This document shows positions 48,027-59,012 of a stretch of 64,000 bases of DNA, piece by piece (the first letter of the stretch is position 1; every line of letters starts with the position of its first letter). The translations under genes and the position numbers were made by a program. The notes under the pieces were generated by a model. It was not told the origin of the DNA. It made no database searches and was given only the letters and a program-made list of their open reading frames with translations. The stretch comes from Dietzia cinnamea NBRC 102147 (GTDB lineage: Bacteria; Actinomycetota; Actinomycetes; Mycobacteriales; Mycobacteriaceae), in the NCBI RefSeq assembly GCF_001571065.1, contig NZ_BCSW01000005.1:1-64000 (forward strand), read 5' to 3'.

Positions 48027-48605
48027 TCACCGCAGGTGAAGACGGGTCGCTGCGCTGAGCAGCGCGGAGATGGACGCCTCCGCCGCGGTCTGGCCGAAGC
48101 CGAGTGCCCACGTCTCGCGCCTGCCACTCGTCGCTCGCAGGATGGTGCACCACGACGACGTCGCCTCGTCGAACCCGCGCCCCTCGTACTGGTGGAACCG
48201 CTCGATCTCGGCGGGCGCGCCGACCCGGCTCAGCATCTCCGACATCGCCGTGAGGTCGCCACAGGACTCGGTGGTGAGACGGTGAGCGCGGAAGTCTCCG
48301 GGCGCGTCGTCGGCGGTGCGGGTGGCCAGGATCGCCTCGTAGGCGGTGATCCCACGACCGAGCGGGCGCCGCGAGAAATCGGCCAGGTGGAAGTGGTCGG
48401 ACGAGGGGGCGTAGGTGTCGACGAGGGCCCGCCAGTCCATCCCGGCCGCCTCCTCGGCGAATCCGCGGGGCATGCGCCGCCCGAAGCGTTCGGCGAAGGG
48501 GCAGGGAGTGGCGGTGGCACCGCGGGAGTCGGTGTCGCGGGCGATGCTGCCGTGGGGGGTGCGGCCGTTGATGCCGGTGGGGAGGTGGTGCGTGGCGGCG
48601 TTCAT
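48027..48605 (-). CDS. Stand-alone LeuA-regulatory-domain-like protein
   Basis: A 192-residue protein. The first 75 residues are not recognised (ATPCPFAERFGRRMPRGFAEEA). From about 80, GITAYEAILATRTADD, CGDLTAMSEMLSRVGAPAE, RFHQYEG and the end WALGFGQTAAEASISALLSA resemble the allosteric, leucine-sensing part of 2-isopropylmalate synthase, without the TIM-barrel catalytic domain. It is preceded by a 13-codon leader peptide with Ile-Leu-Val-Val, which supports a tie to branched-chain amino acids. It could be a regulatory subunit or sensor. The family assignment is by pattern and moderate only. Confidence 0.55.
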   Translation of the reverse strand: MNAATHHLPTGINGRTPHGSIARDTDSRGATATPCPFAERFGRRMPRGFAEEAAGMDWRALVDTYAPSSDHFHLADFSRRPLGRGITAYEAILATRTADDAPGDFRAHRLTTESCGDLTAMSEMLSRVGAPAEIERFHQYEGRGFDEATSSWCTILRATSGRRETWALGFGQTAAEASISALLSAATRLHLR

Positions 48606-48680
48606 GGTGTTCTCGCTTCTCGACGTCGGTGACGATGACCGACGGAGAAAGAGCAACCACGCAACGGGGGTGCCGGTCTG
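48606..48680 (-). promoter_or_regulatory. Attenuator-like leader RNA
   Basis: After the leader-peptide stop the transcript can form two hairpins. One pairs AACGGGG, inside the leader ORF, with CCCCGTT, and is followed by a U-rich stretch (TTGCTCTTTCTCC). The other pairs CGTCGGT with ACCGACG, extended by TTCTC with GAGAA, and covers the ribosome site of the LeuA-like gene. Which controls expression cannot be told. Confidence 0.5.
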
Positions 48681-48722
48681 TCAGGCCCCGTTACGTCCGG
48701 TTACTACGAGAATCTTCCGCAT
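48681..48722 (-). CDS. Leader peptide MRKILVVTGRNGA
   Basis: A 13-residue open frame with Ile-Leu-Val-Val, followed by the LeuA-like gene 75 nt downstream. It has the size and character of the actinobacterial ilv/leu attenuation peptides. TATGGT ends 7 nt before its ATG, and GGTGGGG lies just upstream. Slow translation at the ILVV codons under branched-chain starvation would change which hairpin forms. Confidence 0.6.
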   Translation of the reverse strand: MRKILVVTGRNGA

Positions 48723-48729
48723 GATCCCC

Positions 48730-48759
48730 ACCATAGGCTGCCGTCCGCGGACCCGGCAA
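48730..48759 (-). promoter_or_regulatory. Promoter of the leader peptide and LeuA-like gene
   Basis: On the minus strand TTGCCG and TATGGT are separated by 18 bp, and TATGGT ends 7 nt before the leader ATG. Transcription would begin at the leader start codon. Confidence 0.55.
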
Positions 48760-48795
48760 GCCCGTGTGGTCGACGCCTCGAGCTCCCGGGCCGGC

Positions 48796-51153
48796 TCAGT
48801 CGGCGCGTCGCTCCGCGTAGAGCCGCAGGTTCTCGACCTGGTCGGGGTCGAGCGACGGCCGCACGGCGAGGCGCGCGCGGGCCACGTCGTCGGCGGTGAC
48901 CTCGGCCGCGTCGATGTCCCGGCGCATCGCGGTCAACGCCGATTCACGCAGCAGGGCCGCGCAGTCGGCGGCGGAGTAGCCGTCGAGGTCGGCGGCGAGC
49001 TCGTCCAGGTCGACGTCGTCGGCCAGCGGGACGTCACGGCCGGCGGCGCGCAGGATGTCGGCGCGGGCCTCCGCGTCCGGCGGCGGGACGAACACCAGTC
49101 GCTCGAGCCGCCCGGGGCGGAGCAACGCGGGATCGATGAGCTCGGGCCGGTTGGTGGCGCCGAGGATGACCACGTCGCCCAGCGGCTCGGCGCCGTCGAG
49201 CTCGGTGAGCAGCGCGGCAACGACGCGGTCGCCCACCCCGGAGTCGCCGGTCTGGCCGCGACGTGGGGCGAGGGCGTCGATCTCGTCGAGGAACACCAGG
49301 GACGGCGCCGAGTCGCGGGCCTTGCGGAACAGGTCGCGGACAGCCTTCTCCGACGACCCGACCCACTTGTCCATGAGCTCGGCGCCCTTGACCATGTGCA
49401 CGGTCAGTCGCCCACTCGCCGCGAGTGCACGGACCACGAACGTCTTGCCGCAGCCGGGCGGGCCGTACAGCAGGACACCCCGCGGTGGCTGCACGCCCAG
49501 GCGCTCGAAGGACTCGCGGTGCTGCAGCGGCCACAGCACCGTCTCGGTGAGCGCCTGGCGCACCTCCTCCATGTCACCGACGTCGTCGAGCGTGATCGAG
49601 CCCAGGCTCAGCTCCTCCGTCCCCGAGCGGGAGAGCGGTCGGATCACGCTGATGGCGCCGAGGAGGTCCTCCTGCTCGAGGCGGGCGCCGGAGAGGGCGT
49701 CGTCCGCGGCTCCCGTGCCGTCGGTGCCGCCGTCGGTGCCGCCGTCGGTGCCGCCGGTGGCGCGGGCGGCTGCGCGCAGTGCCGCCTCGCGGGTCAGCGC
49801 CCGCATGTCGCCCGCCACGTAGCCGGGCGTGCGATCGGCGACGGCGGACAGGTCGAGGTCCGCGGCGGGCACGTCCCGCAGCATGACGGCCAGCAGGGCG
49901 GCGCGGTCGGCGGCGTCGGGCAGCGGTAGGTCCAGGACGCGGTCGCACACGTCGGGATCGCGCAGTCGGGGGTCGGCGTCCTCCGGCCGGACGCACGTCG
50001 CGACCAGCGCCGCACCCGGGGCCGCGACCACCGACCTCAACCGGTCCAGGACCAGGGTGGAGACCGGCTCGGACTCGGCCGGCAGCAGCGCGTCGACGTC
50101 GGTCACCAACAGGATCCCGCCGTGTTCACGCGTGCGCTCGGCGGCCGCCCGCACCGCCTCCAACCGTGACGCCGGGTCGAGGGAGCCGACCGACGGCCCG
50201 TCGATCACCTCGAGACGCCGGTCGCCCGCGACCGACCGCACGAGCGTCGCCTTGCCGACCCCCGGCGGCCCCGCCACCAGCACCCCGAGGTGCGGCGACG
50301 CGCCCAGCGTCCGCAGCAGTTCCGACCGGTCCAGCGCGAGCGAGAGCCACTGCTCCAGCACCTCGGCCTGGTCACCCACGCCCACGAGATCCTCGCGCGC
50401 GACGGCCGAGATCGCCGAACCGTCGGCCCCATCCGCGCTCCCGGCGCCCGCGGTCCGCCCGGCGGCCGCGGTGCCGGACGACCCCGACGCGTGGACGCCG
50501 CCTGCGGCGGGACCGGCGGGGAAGAGGGAACTCGTCGTCGTCACCGCCGCCGTCGTTCCGGCCGCCGCTGCTGTGCGCGGCGCGGTCGCCGTCGCCGCGC
50601 CCGTCACCACCGCGGTGGTGGGCTGCACGGACACGATGCCGTCGGGAACGGTCGCGGTCACGGTGAGCAGCTCCGTGCTCCACTGCGCGCCCATCGTGTT
50701 GCGTAGGGTGCGGGTGGTGTCCCCGGTGGGGAACTGTGGCCCGAGGTCGCGGGGCAGCAGCGTCACCGAATCGCCGACGCGCACCACCTTGCCCAGCAGC
50801 GCCGACCGCAGCACCCGCTCGGCGACCCCCCGCCCCGCCGGCGGGAGCCCCTGCACCTCGATCGACTGCGCACCCGTGACCTGCGCGGCCCGCACGGTGA
50901 CGCGTGCGTCCTCGCCGAGACCACAGTTGGCGGCCACGACTTCGTCCACCACGAGGATCCCGCTCGGCGAACCCGGCTTCGCGGCGGCCACCACCGCCCC
51001 CGTGGTCCGGGCGCCGACGATCTCGATCGCGTCCCACTCCCGCATCCCCAGCGCGAGGATCACCTCGGGGTGCGCGCGTACGATGCCCCGGCGGGAGTCG
51101 GCCGCGGAGGCGGACAGTCGCAGGGTCAGGTCCAGATCCGGGCGCGCGTTCAC
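48796..51153 (-). CDS. CDC48/VCP-like double AAA+ ATPase (Rv0435c type)
   Basis: A 785-residue protein. Residues 1-190 form a CDC48 N-like domain (PEVILALGMREWDAIEI); an Ala/Thr/Gly linker follows to about 250. D1 has Walker A GPPGVGKAT, but its Walker B region reads LLVTDVDALL, with Thr and Asp where Asp-Glu are expected, and no clear Arg fingers. D2 is intact: GPPGCGKTF, LVFLDEIDAL, GATNRPELIDPALLRPGRLE. So D2 is probably the working ATPase. TAGGCT ends 7 nt before GTG 51153. Substrates are unknown. Confidence 0.9.
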   Translation of the reverse strand: MNARPDLDLTLRLSASAADSRRGIVRAHPEVILALGMREWDAIEIVGARTTGAVVAAAKPGSPSGILVVDEVVAANCGLGEDARVTVRAAQVTGAQSIEVQGLPPAGRGVAERVLRSALLGKVVRVGDSVTLLPRDLGPQFPTGDTTRTLRNTMGAQWSTELLTVTATVPDGIVSVQPTTAVVTGAATATAPRTAAAAGTTAAVTTTSSLFPAGPAAGGVHASGSSGTAAAGRTAGAGSADGADGSAISAVAREDLVGVGDQAEVLEQWLSLALDRSELLRTLGASPHLGVLVAGPPGVGKATLVRSVAGDRRLEVIDGPSVGSLDPASRLEAVRAAAERTREHGGILLVTDVDALLPAESEPVSTLVLDRLRSVVAAPGAALVATCVRPEDADPRLRDPDVCDRVLDLPLPDAADRAALLAVMLRDVPAADLDLSAVADRTPGYVAGDMRALTREAALRAAARATGGTDGGTDGGTDGTGAADDALSGARLEQEDLLGAISVIRPLSRSGTEELSLGSITLDDVGDMEEVRQALTETVLWPLQHRESFERLGVQPPRGVLLYGPPGCGKTFVVRALAASGRLTVHMVKGAELMDKWVGSSEKAVRDLFRKARDSAPSLVFLDEIDALAPRRGQTGDSGVGDRVVAALLTELDGAEPLGDVVILGATNRPELIDPALLRPGRLERLVFVPPPDAEARADILRAAGRDVPLADDVDLDELAADLDGYSAADCAALLRESALTAMRRDIDAAEVTADDVARARLAVRPSLDPDQVENLRLYAERRAD
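49721..49756 (-). repeat. Three 12-bp in-frame repeats in the AAA ATPase
   Basis: TCGGTGCCGCCG (plus strand) occurs three times without change, encoding Gly-Gly-Thr-Asp units between D1 and D2. Confidence 0.85.
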
Positions 51154-51160
51154 GCCGCCG

Positions 51161-51166
51161 AGCCTA
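51161..51166 (-). promoter_or_regulatory. Leaderless -10 of the AAA ATPase gene
   Basis: On the minus strand TAGGCT ends 7 nt before GTG 51153. Confidence 0.5.
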
Positions 51167-51191
51167 TCGGCGCGCCGTCACGGCCCGGCGG

Positions 51192-52415
51192 TCAGAGGCC
51201 GACGCTGTGCTTGATGGCGTTCCACGCGACGGGGATCTGGCGCGAGTAGTAGGACCAGTTGTGCATGCCCGTCGGGAGGTGGTCGATGCGCGCCGGGATC
51301 CCCAGCTGCCGCAGGCGGCGGTCGGCGTCCCACGTGCACCGGTCGGTGGCCTGTTCGAGCGCCATGCCGGCGACGAAGTTGGCCGCGTCGTTGTTGTACG
51401 CCTCCCAGTCACCGGGGTTGGCCACGCCGGTGCTGGACGAGAGGTAGATGGCCTTGCCGCGCAGGTTCTCGGCGTTCAGGAGGGCGTCGTGGGCGGCCCA
51501 CTGCTCGTTGCCGGGCTCGCCCCACATGTTGGTGAGCGTCGCGCCGCGGCTCTCGACCGTGTAGCGGGTGAGGATCTGCCCGAGCGCGTCGGTGGAGTAG
51601 CAGCCGGAGACGCCGAACACGCCGTTGTACAGGCCGGGGTGCCGGGTCGCGATGGTCACGGCCGCGCCGGCGCCCATCGAGATGCCGCCGATCGCGCGGT
51701 TGGTGTTGGCGCTGAGGCGGGGTTCGGCGATCCGCGGGAGGTCGCGGGTGATGAACGTCTCCCACTTGCTGATGCCCAGCACGGGGTCGGGCGCGTTCCA
51801 GTCGGACCACATGGAGCCCTGGCCGCCCGTGGGGATGATGAGGTTGACGTTCTGATCGGCGAACTGCTCGGCCGCGCCCCACTGCATGAAGCCGCTGGGC
51901 AGCTCGGAGCCCACGCCGTCGAGGAGGTAGAGGAAGGGCGCGCCGGCGCCGCCGCCCGGTGCTCGGTAGACCTCGACGGTGATGCCGCGCTGCATGTCCG
52001 CGGAGTCGATGAGCCAGCGCTCGTAACGGCCGTCCTTCTCCAGGACCTCGACGAACTTCGTCTCGCGGATGTTCGGGTTGGGCTGCGGCGACGGCGGCGG
52101 CGGGCCGGCGAACATGTTGGGCGAGAAGCCGAGCCGGTGGGCGATGTTCATCATCGACGAACCCGAGGAGCCGGGGAGGTTGCCGAAGTAGAGGAGTTGG
52201 CTGAGGCTCTCGGGCGAGATGGTGCCGAGGGCGTCGTTGGCGATCTGCTCGGGGCTGATCGAGCCGGGCAGGCCCTGGGCCTGCGCCGATGCCGGGACGA
52301 GGCCGACGCTCAGGGCCGCGGCCGTGGCGGTGGCGAGCAGGGCGCGCCCCGCTCGGCGGGCGGCGGATGTCCGCCGCGTGCTCGGCACGGCGGCGACGGG
52401 TGCGGGGACGGTCAT
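51192..52415 (-). CDS. Secreted mycolyltransferase-family esterase
   Basis: A 407-residue Ag85/Cmt-type alpha/beta hydrolase that moves mycolic acids between trehalose and the cell wall. The signal peptide (RRAGRALLATATAAALSVGL, cleavage after ASAQA) starts from ATG 52415, with AAGGAG 7 nt upstream. Marks: FLYLLDGVGSELPSGF, IPTGGQGSMWSDW, WETFITRDLP, the nucleophile Ser246 in GGISMGAG, and a late His in TGMHNWSYY. A Pro-rich spacer (PPPPSPQPNPN) precedes the catalytic domain. The first 60 mature residues are not part of the usual core. Confidence 0.9.
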   Translation of the reverse strand: MTVPAPVAAVPSTRRTSAARRAGRALLATATAAALSVGLVPASAQAQGLPGSISPEQIANDALGTISPESLSQLLYFGNLPGSSGSSMMNIAHRLGFSPNMFAGPPPPSPQPNPNIRETKFVEVLEKDGRYERWLIDSADMQRGITVEVYRAPGGGAGAPFLYLLDGVGSELPSGFMQWGAAEQFADQNVNLIIPTGGQGSMWSDWNAPDPVLGISKWETFITRDLPRIAEPRLSANTNRAIGGISMGAGAAVTIATRHPGLYNGVFGVSGCYSTDALGQILTRYTVESRGATLTNMWGEPGNEQWAAHDALLNAENLRGKAIYLSSSTGVANPGDWEAYNNDAANFVAGMALEQATDRCTWDADRRLRQLGIPARIDHLPTGMHNWSYYSRQIPVAWNAIKHSVGL

Positions 52416-52547
52416 GGCGGCTCCTTGCTCCGGGCAGCCGGGACTGGACAGCCGCCACTGCATCCACTATCGCACTGTTCCGTCACACTGTTACCGAGAT
52501 GCGCGTGGTGGGTTCAGCGTCCAGCCGGTTCAGCTCCCCGCCCCCGG

Positions 52548-53999
52548 TCAGCGGTAGCGCTGGAGGAACGCCGCTTCGGCGAGGGCGATGCGCTCGATCT
52601 CCCGGGGATCGACGCTCTCGTCGGGGGAGTGGATTGCGGCCGCCGGGTCCTCGACGCCGAACAGGGCGATGCTTGCGTCCGGGTGCGCGCGCTGCAGCGC
52701 CGTGCACAGCGGGATCGACCCGCCCGAGCCGACCTCCGCGACCTCCTCGGCACCGTAGGCCTGCGCGAGGCACCGCGAGAGCAGGTCGTGCACCGGGTCG
52801 GACCCGCCCGCGGGCACGGAGCGGAACGGGTGGCCGACGGCCTCGGGCTCGACCGTCACCCGGGCGTTCCAGGGGCGGCGGCGCTCGATATGCGCGGTGA
52901 GCAGCCCCTGCGCCTCGACCGGGTCCATCCCCGGTGGGACGCGCAGGTTGATCAGGGCACGGGCGTGGGGCTGCACGGCCGCGATCGAGCCCTCGACCGG
53001 CGGGCAGTCGATGCCCAGCACCGTCACCGCGGGGCGGGCCCACACGAGGTCGGCCACCGGCGCGGCCGTGGAGACATCGACGCCGTCGAGGACGCCGGCA
53101 TCGGCGCGGAACGTCTCCTCGGGGTAGGCCTGTCCGTCCCACCGCCCCGAGAAGTCGAGTCCGTCGACGGTGGTCGCCCCGGTCTGCGGGTCGCGCATGG
53201 AAGCGAGAACCGAGAGCAGTGCGGCCAGCGCGTCGGGCGCCGCGCCGCCGAACTGGCCGGAGTGGACCCCGGCCTCGAGGGTGTCGACGGCGACGACGAC
53301 GTTCGCGATCCCCCGGAGGCTGGTCGTCAGCGTGGGGGTGCCCACCGAGACGTTCCCGGAATCGGCGATGAGTATGGCGTCCGCCGCCACCAGGTCCGGC
53401 CGATCGGCCACGAGATCGTCCAACCCTCCGCCACCGGTCTCCTCGGAACCCTCCACGACGATCCGGATCCCCAGGCCGTCCAGCGGGTCCGCCCCGGGCG
53501 AGCCGCCCTTGTCGTCGTCGTCCTCTTCTGATCCACCCACGGCGGCGAGGGCGCGCAGGGCGGTGAGGTGGACGACCAGGTTGCCCTTACAGTCGGCCGC
53601 GCCGCGGCCGTACCACCGGCCGTCACGCTCGGTCAATTTCCACGGCGAGGAGGTCCACGCCCCCTCGTCGCCCGTCGGCTGCACGTCGTAATGGCTGTAC
53701 AGCAGCACGGTGGGCCGACCCGGCGCGGCCGGGCGGTGGGCGAACACGGCCCGCGACCCGTCGGACGTCTCGACCACCTCCACCGCCTCCGGTCCCAGAC
53801 CCGGCACCGGCAGCTCGGCGAGCAGATCGCGGACCATCTCGCACGCCCGCTCGCAGGCCTCCGGCTCGGCCCCGTGTACCGACGGCACGGAGACGAGCGC
53901 GGCCAGGTCCGAGCGGGCGCGGTCGAGTTGCGCACCCACCGCGGCGGCCAGCGGCGCGAGCTCGGCGTGGGGATCGGCGAACGCGGAGGAGTCGGTCAT
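52548..53999 (-). CDS. M20-family dipeptidase
   Basis: A 483-residue metallopeptidase. Zinc-site motifs are LLYSHYDVQPTGD (about 99), GRGAADCKGN (about 130), VEGSEETGG (about 180) and the C-terminal EDPAAAIHSPDES. GVHSGQFGG marks the dimerisation domain. An Asp/Gly insertion (GGSEEDDDDKGG) lies near 150. TATCCT ends 7 nt before the ATG at 53999, so the longer open frame to 54500 was not used. It hydrolyses di- or tripeptides, probably in the cytosol. Confidence 0.92.
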   Translation of the reverse strand: MTDSSAFADPHAELAPLAAAVGAQLDRARSDLAALVSVPSVHGAEPEACERACEMVRDLLAELPVPGLGPEAVEVVETSDGSRAVFAHRPAAPGRPTVLLYSHYDVQPTGDEGAWTSSPWKLTERDGRWYGRGAADCKGNLVVHLTALRALAAVGGSEEDDDDKGGSPGADPLDGLGIRIVVEGSEETGGGGLDDLVADRPDLVAADAILIADSGNVSVGTPTLTTSLRGIANVVVAVDTLEAGVHSGQFGGAAPDALAALLSVLASMRDPQTGATTVDGLDFSGRWDGQAYPEETFRADAGVLDGVDVSTAAPVADLVWARPAVTVLGIDCPPVEGSIAAVQPHARALINLRVPPGMDPVEAQGLLTAHIERRRPWNARVTVEPEAVGHPFRSVPAGGSDPVHDLLSRCLAQAYGAEEVAEVGSGGSIPLCTALQRAHPDASIALFGVEDPAAAIHSPDESVDPREIERIALAEAAFLQRYR

Positions 54000-54006
54000 G
54001 GGCAAC

Positions 54007-54012
54007 AGGATA
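54007..54012 (-). promoter_or_regulatory. Leaderless -10 of the M20 peptidase gene
   Basis: On the minus strand TATCCT ends 7 nt before the ATG at 53999. Confidence 0.5.
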
Positions 54013-54068
54013 GAGGCCGGGTCCGACACGGCTGCGCAAGATGAACAGCAAGTGAACGCGGAATGAAG

Positions 54069-54074
54069 TATTTT
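54069..54074 (+). promoter_or_regulatory. Leaderless -10 of the gene at 54082
   Basis: TATTTT ends 7 nt before ATG 54082. It diverges from the M20 promoter within 82 bp. Confidence 0.5.
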
Positions 54075-54081
54075 CGGAGTC

Positions 54082-54834
54082 ATGAGCAGCTTTGTGATCG
54101 TCGTCACTCCGGCGGAAGAGGAATTCCGCGAGCTCGCGCACGTCGACGAGCTCCCCCAGCGACTCCGCGCCGACCTCGAGGCCCTGCGCGACGAGGTCGC
54201 CGAGCGCTTCCCCGGGGCGGAGGCCATCGGCGAGACCGGCGCGCTGTGCGCACGGCCCGAGATCGAGGGCGTCGGCGTCGTCATCCGTCCCGAGGTCATC
54301 ACCCGCCCACTCGTGGTCAACGCGGTCATGCGGCTGGCCGCGCCCCGCCAGCTCCGCGTCACCGCGCCCGAGCTCGGGCTCGCCGCGGATCCGCGCGAGC
54401 GCATCGACATCGATGTGAACCGGCGCCCCACCATGGTCGGGGCGGGGATCGCCGACCACTCCGTGCGCGGCCGGCCGCGGGGCACGCTGCCGTGGGTCAC
54501 CCGCGAGCTTCTCGGTCAGCTCGTGGACCATCTCGAGATCGACGGTGACCGGCTGGAGCTGGAGGTCGACGACGAGCGGTGGTTTCGCTACGAGCGTTCC
54601 GGCGGCGCGCTGGTCGTCGAGGCCGTCGACGGCCCGGACGTCCCTGTCCGACGCGTCATGGTCCCCGTGGACGTGGCGGCCTCCGCGGCCGACGCCGGCT
54701 GGGCGTGGGCGCGGTGCGGCGCGGACTGGGCCCGGTTCCTCGAGGCGGGCACCGGCTCCGGGGAGGCGCCGGCGGACGTCGATCCCGCCGCTGCGCGCAT
54801 GACCGAACCGAGCAGCCCCGCGTCGGCGGCCTGA
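54082..54834 (+). CDS. Conserved-looking protein of unknown function
   Basis: A 250-residue soluble protein with no signal or membrane segment. Distinct parts are VIVVTPAEEEFRELAHVDEL, VIRPEVITRPLVVNAVMRLA, RERIDIDVNRRPTMVGAG and RWFRYERSGGALVVEAVDGP. The repeated strand-and-helix pattern could be two similar alpha/beta halves. I do not recognise the family. The start rests on the leaderless-type promoter. Confidence 0.7.
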   Translation: MSSFVIVVTPAEEEFRELAHVDELPQRLRADLEALRDEVAERFPGAEAIGETGALCARPEIEGVGVVIRPEVITRPLVVNAVMRLAAPRQLRVTAPELGLAADPRERIDIDVNRRPTMVGAGIADHSVRGRPRGTLPWVTRELLGQLVDHLEIDGDRLELEVDDERWFRYERSGGALVVEAVDGPDVPVRRVMVPVDVAASAADAGWAWARCGADWARFLEAGTGSGEAPADVDPAAARMTEPSSPASAA

Positions 54835-54855
54835 GTCCTCACCGGTCCCGCGCGT

Positions 54856-57977
<3,122 letters not shown>

Positions 57978-58027
57978 TCTAAAAGCCCATGCGCGACTGA
58001 CGCGCCCACACGCGCGCAGAGCAGGGT

Positions 58028-58070
58028 CCGTGGCCCGCACCGGTACACCGGTGCGGGCCACGGCCTATTT
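58028..58070 (+). terminator. groEL2 terminator
   Basis: A perfect 16-bp stem (CCGTGGCCCGCACCGG with its complement) around a TACA loop is followed by CCTATTT, 50 bp after the groEL2 stop. Confidence 0.9.
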
Positions 58071-58224
58071 CGGGTGTCGGTCCCACTTTCGGGCGTCGGT
58101 CCACTCCGGCGGGCCGTAACACCACCGACACGTTCAGAGTGCTGCGTAAAAGGTCCGTGACCTGCGGTAAAGAGACTGTTTCAGCTATGGCGGCGGGTTC
58201 GACCGTTTCTTAGTGTCCTCTTCA

Positions 58225-58242
58225 GACGCCTCAGAAGGCGTC
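58225..58242 (+). promoter_or_regulatory. Stem-loop in the leader of the first small-peptide pair
   Basis: GACGCCT pairs with AGGCGTC around CAGA, 13 nt before the ribosome site of the first peptide gene. TAGTGT at 58211-58216 is a possible -10, so the stem would sit near the 5' end of the transcript. Confidence 0.4.
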
Positions 58243-58267
58243 GTGAGTCACTGAGAAGGAGAACTCC

Positions 58268-58411
58268 ATGCCCAACTTCGGCCAGCTGTCCGACCTCTTC
58301 GGGGGAATCACCGACGTTCTCGGCGCCCTTGTCTTCTTCACCGGCTCCCTCGGCGGCGAGGGCGGGGTGAACGACGTCATCGGCGCGATCACGAGCATCA
58401 GCGCCGAGTAG
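58268..58411 (+). CDS. Small acidic peptide, PorH/PorA-like (pair 1, member 1)
   Basis: A 47-residue peptide with no Lys or Arg and five acidic residues: MPNFGQLSDLFGGITDVLG at the start, then ALVFFTGSLGGEGG. AAGGAG lies 6 nt before the ATG. It has no signal peptide. C. glutamicum PorH and PorA, which form mycomembrane pores, are similarly short, acidic and signal-less, and also follow groEL2. It shares the TGSL core with the peptide at 59013. The porin role is inferred from size, charge and place. Confidence 0.7.
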   Translation: MPNFGQLSDLFGGITDVLGALVFFTGSLGGEGGVNDVIGAITSISAE

Positions 58412-58459
58412 CCAGACCCCGACACGTCACCGCGCAGTCACAGATACAAGGAGCAGACA

Positions 58460-58615
58460 ATGACCTTTCCCGAGTTCGGATCCCTCGCCGGCGTCAGCGG
58501 AGTCCTGGGCTTCCTCAACGACTTCCTCGGGGCCTTCGGAGACCTGTTCTCCGGCCTCGACTACTTCACCGGAGGCGACTTTCAGGAGGCCCTCGCGGGC
58601 GGATTCCTCCAGTGA
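58460..58615 (+). CDS. Small acidic peptide, PorH/PorA-like (pair 1, member 2)
   Basis: A 51-residue peptide, again with no Lys or Arg, six acidic residues and many Phe: it ends YFTGGDFQEALAGGFLQ. AAGGAG lies 6 nt before ATG 58460. Its C-terminal motif YF-x-GGDFQ-x-AL-x2-GF recurs in the peptide at 59288, so the two are related. It is 48 bp downstream of member 1 and probably on the same transcript, before a hairpin terminator. A hetero-oligomeric pore with member 1 is a fair guess. Confidence 0.7.
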   Translation: MTFPEFGSLAGVSGVLGFLNDFLGAFGDLFSGLDYFTGGDFQEALAGGFLQ

Positions 58616-58661
58616 CTCCCTGAGCTCCGTCGAGGGTGGCGACTCTCCCCGACGGCCAGAT

Positions 58662-58694
58662 GCGGCCCGCGCGATTCTCCCTCGCGCGGGCCGC
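58662..58694 (+). terminator. Terminator of peptide pair 1
   Basis: A perfect 13-bp stem (GCGGCCCGCGCGA with its complement) around TTCTCCC, 46 bp after the stop of member 2. Only a weak U tract follows. Confidence 0.7.
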
Positions 58695-58934
58695 TCCGCT
58701 GTCGGTGGGGAGAGGGTGTTCGATCAGCGGGAGGTCGGAGGTGAACGGGGGATGGCCTACGTGAACCGTTCACCTGCGGAGATGTCCGTGAGGGTGACGT
58801 GCGAAAGAATTCTTCTCAAAGCGCCACGATTAATGAGACTTCTTAAGGCTGCGTGGTTTACAGTGGCTCAGGGCACACGCCCGGCGCGAAGCTAGGGCCA
58901 GCGCCGACAGGGTGGACTGAGATGCACCTCACGA

Positions 58935-58962
58935 TTGACATCGGTGCGCCTTAGGTTACCCT
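58935..58962 (+). promoter_or_regulatory. Promoter of peptide pair 2
   Basis: A consensus -35 TTGACA (58935-58940), a 16-bp spacer and TACCCT (58957-58962). The leader would be about 45 nt, with AAAGGGAG before the ATG at 59013. Confidence 0.7.
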
Positions 58963-58969
58963 TACCCGG
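58951..58969 (+). promoter_or_regulatory. DtxR/IdeR-like iron box
   Basis: TTAGGTTACCCTTACCCGG matches the DtxR/IdeR consensus TTAGGTTAGSCTAACCTAA at 14 of 19 positions by hand; the left half TTAGGTTA is perfect. It covers the spacer end and -10 of the promoter, the place for an iron-dependent repressor. Confidence 0.5.
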
Positions 58970-59012
58970 GGCCCCGCGAGTGGGGCGTCATCACAGCAAA
59001 AGGGAGATACAC

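Larger units (their letters stand above)
58616..59012. other. Intergenic region between the two peptide pairs
   Basis: About 400 bp without a gene. It contains the terminator of pair 1, an AT-richer stretch (58800-58865) with TACAGT at 58859-58864, and the promoter and iron box of pair 2. The open frame from 58935 is an artefact of the promoter region in frame with the peptide. Confidence 0.6.

Noticed and set aside
58935..59012. N-terminal extension of the peptide at 59013
   Set aside because: It would be encoded by the promoter, iron box and ribosome site; residues are Arg/Pro-rich and unlike the other peptides.
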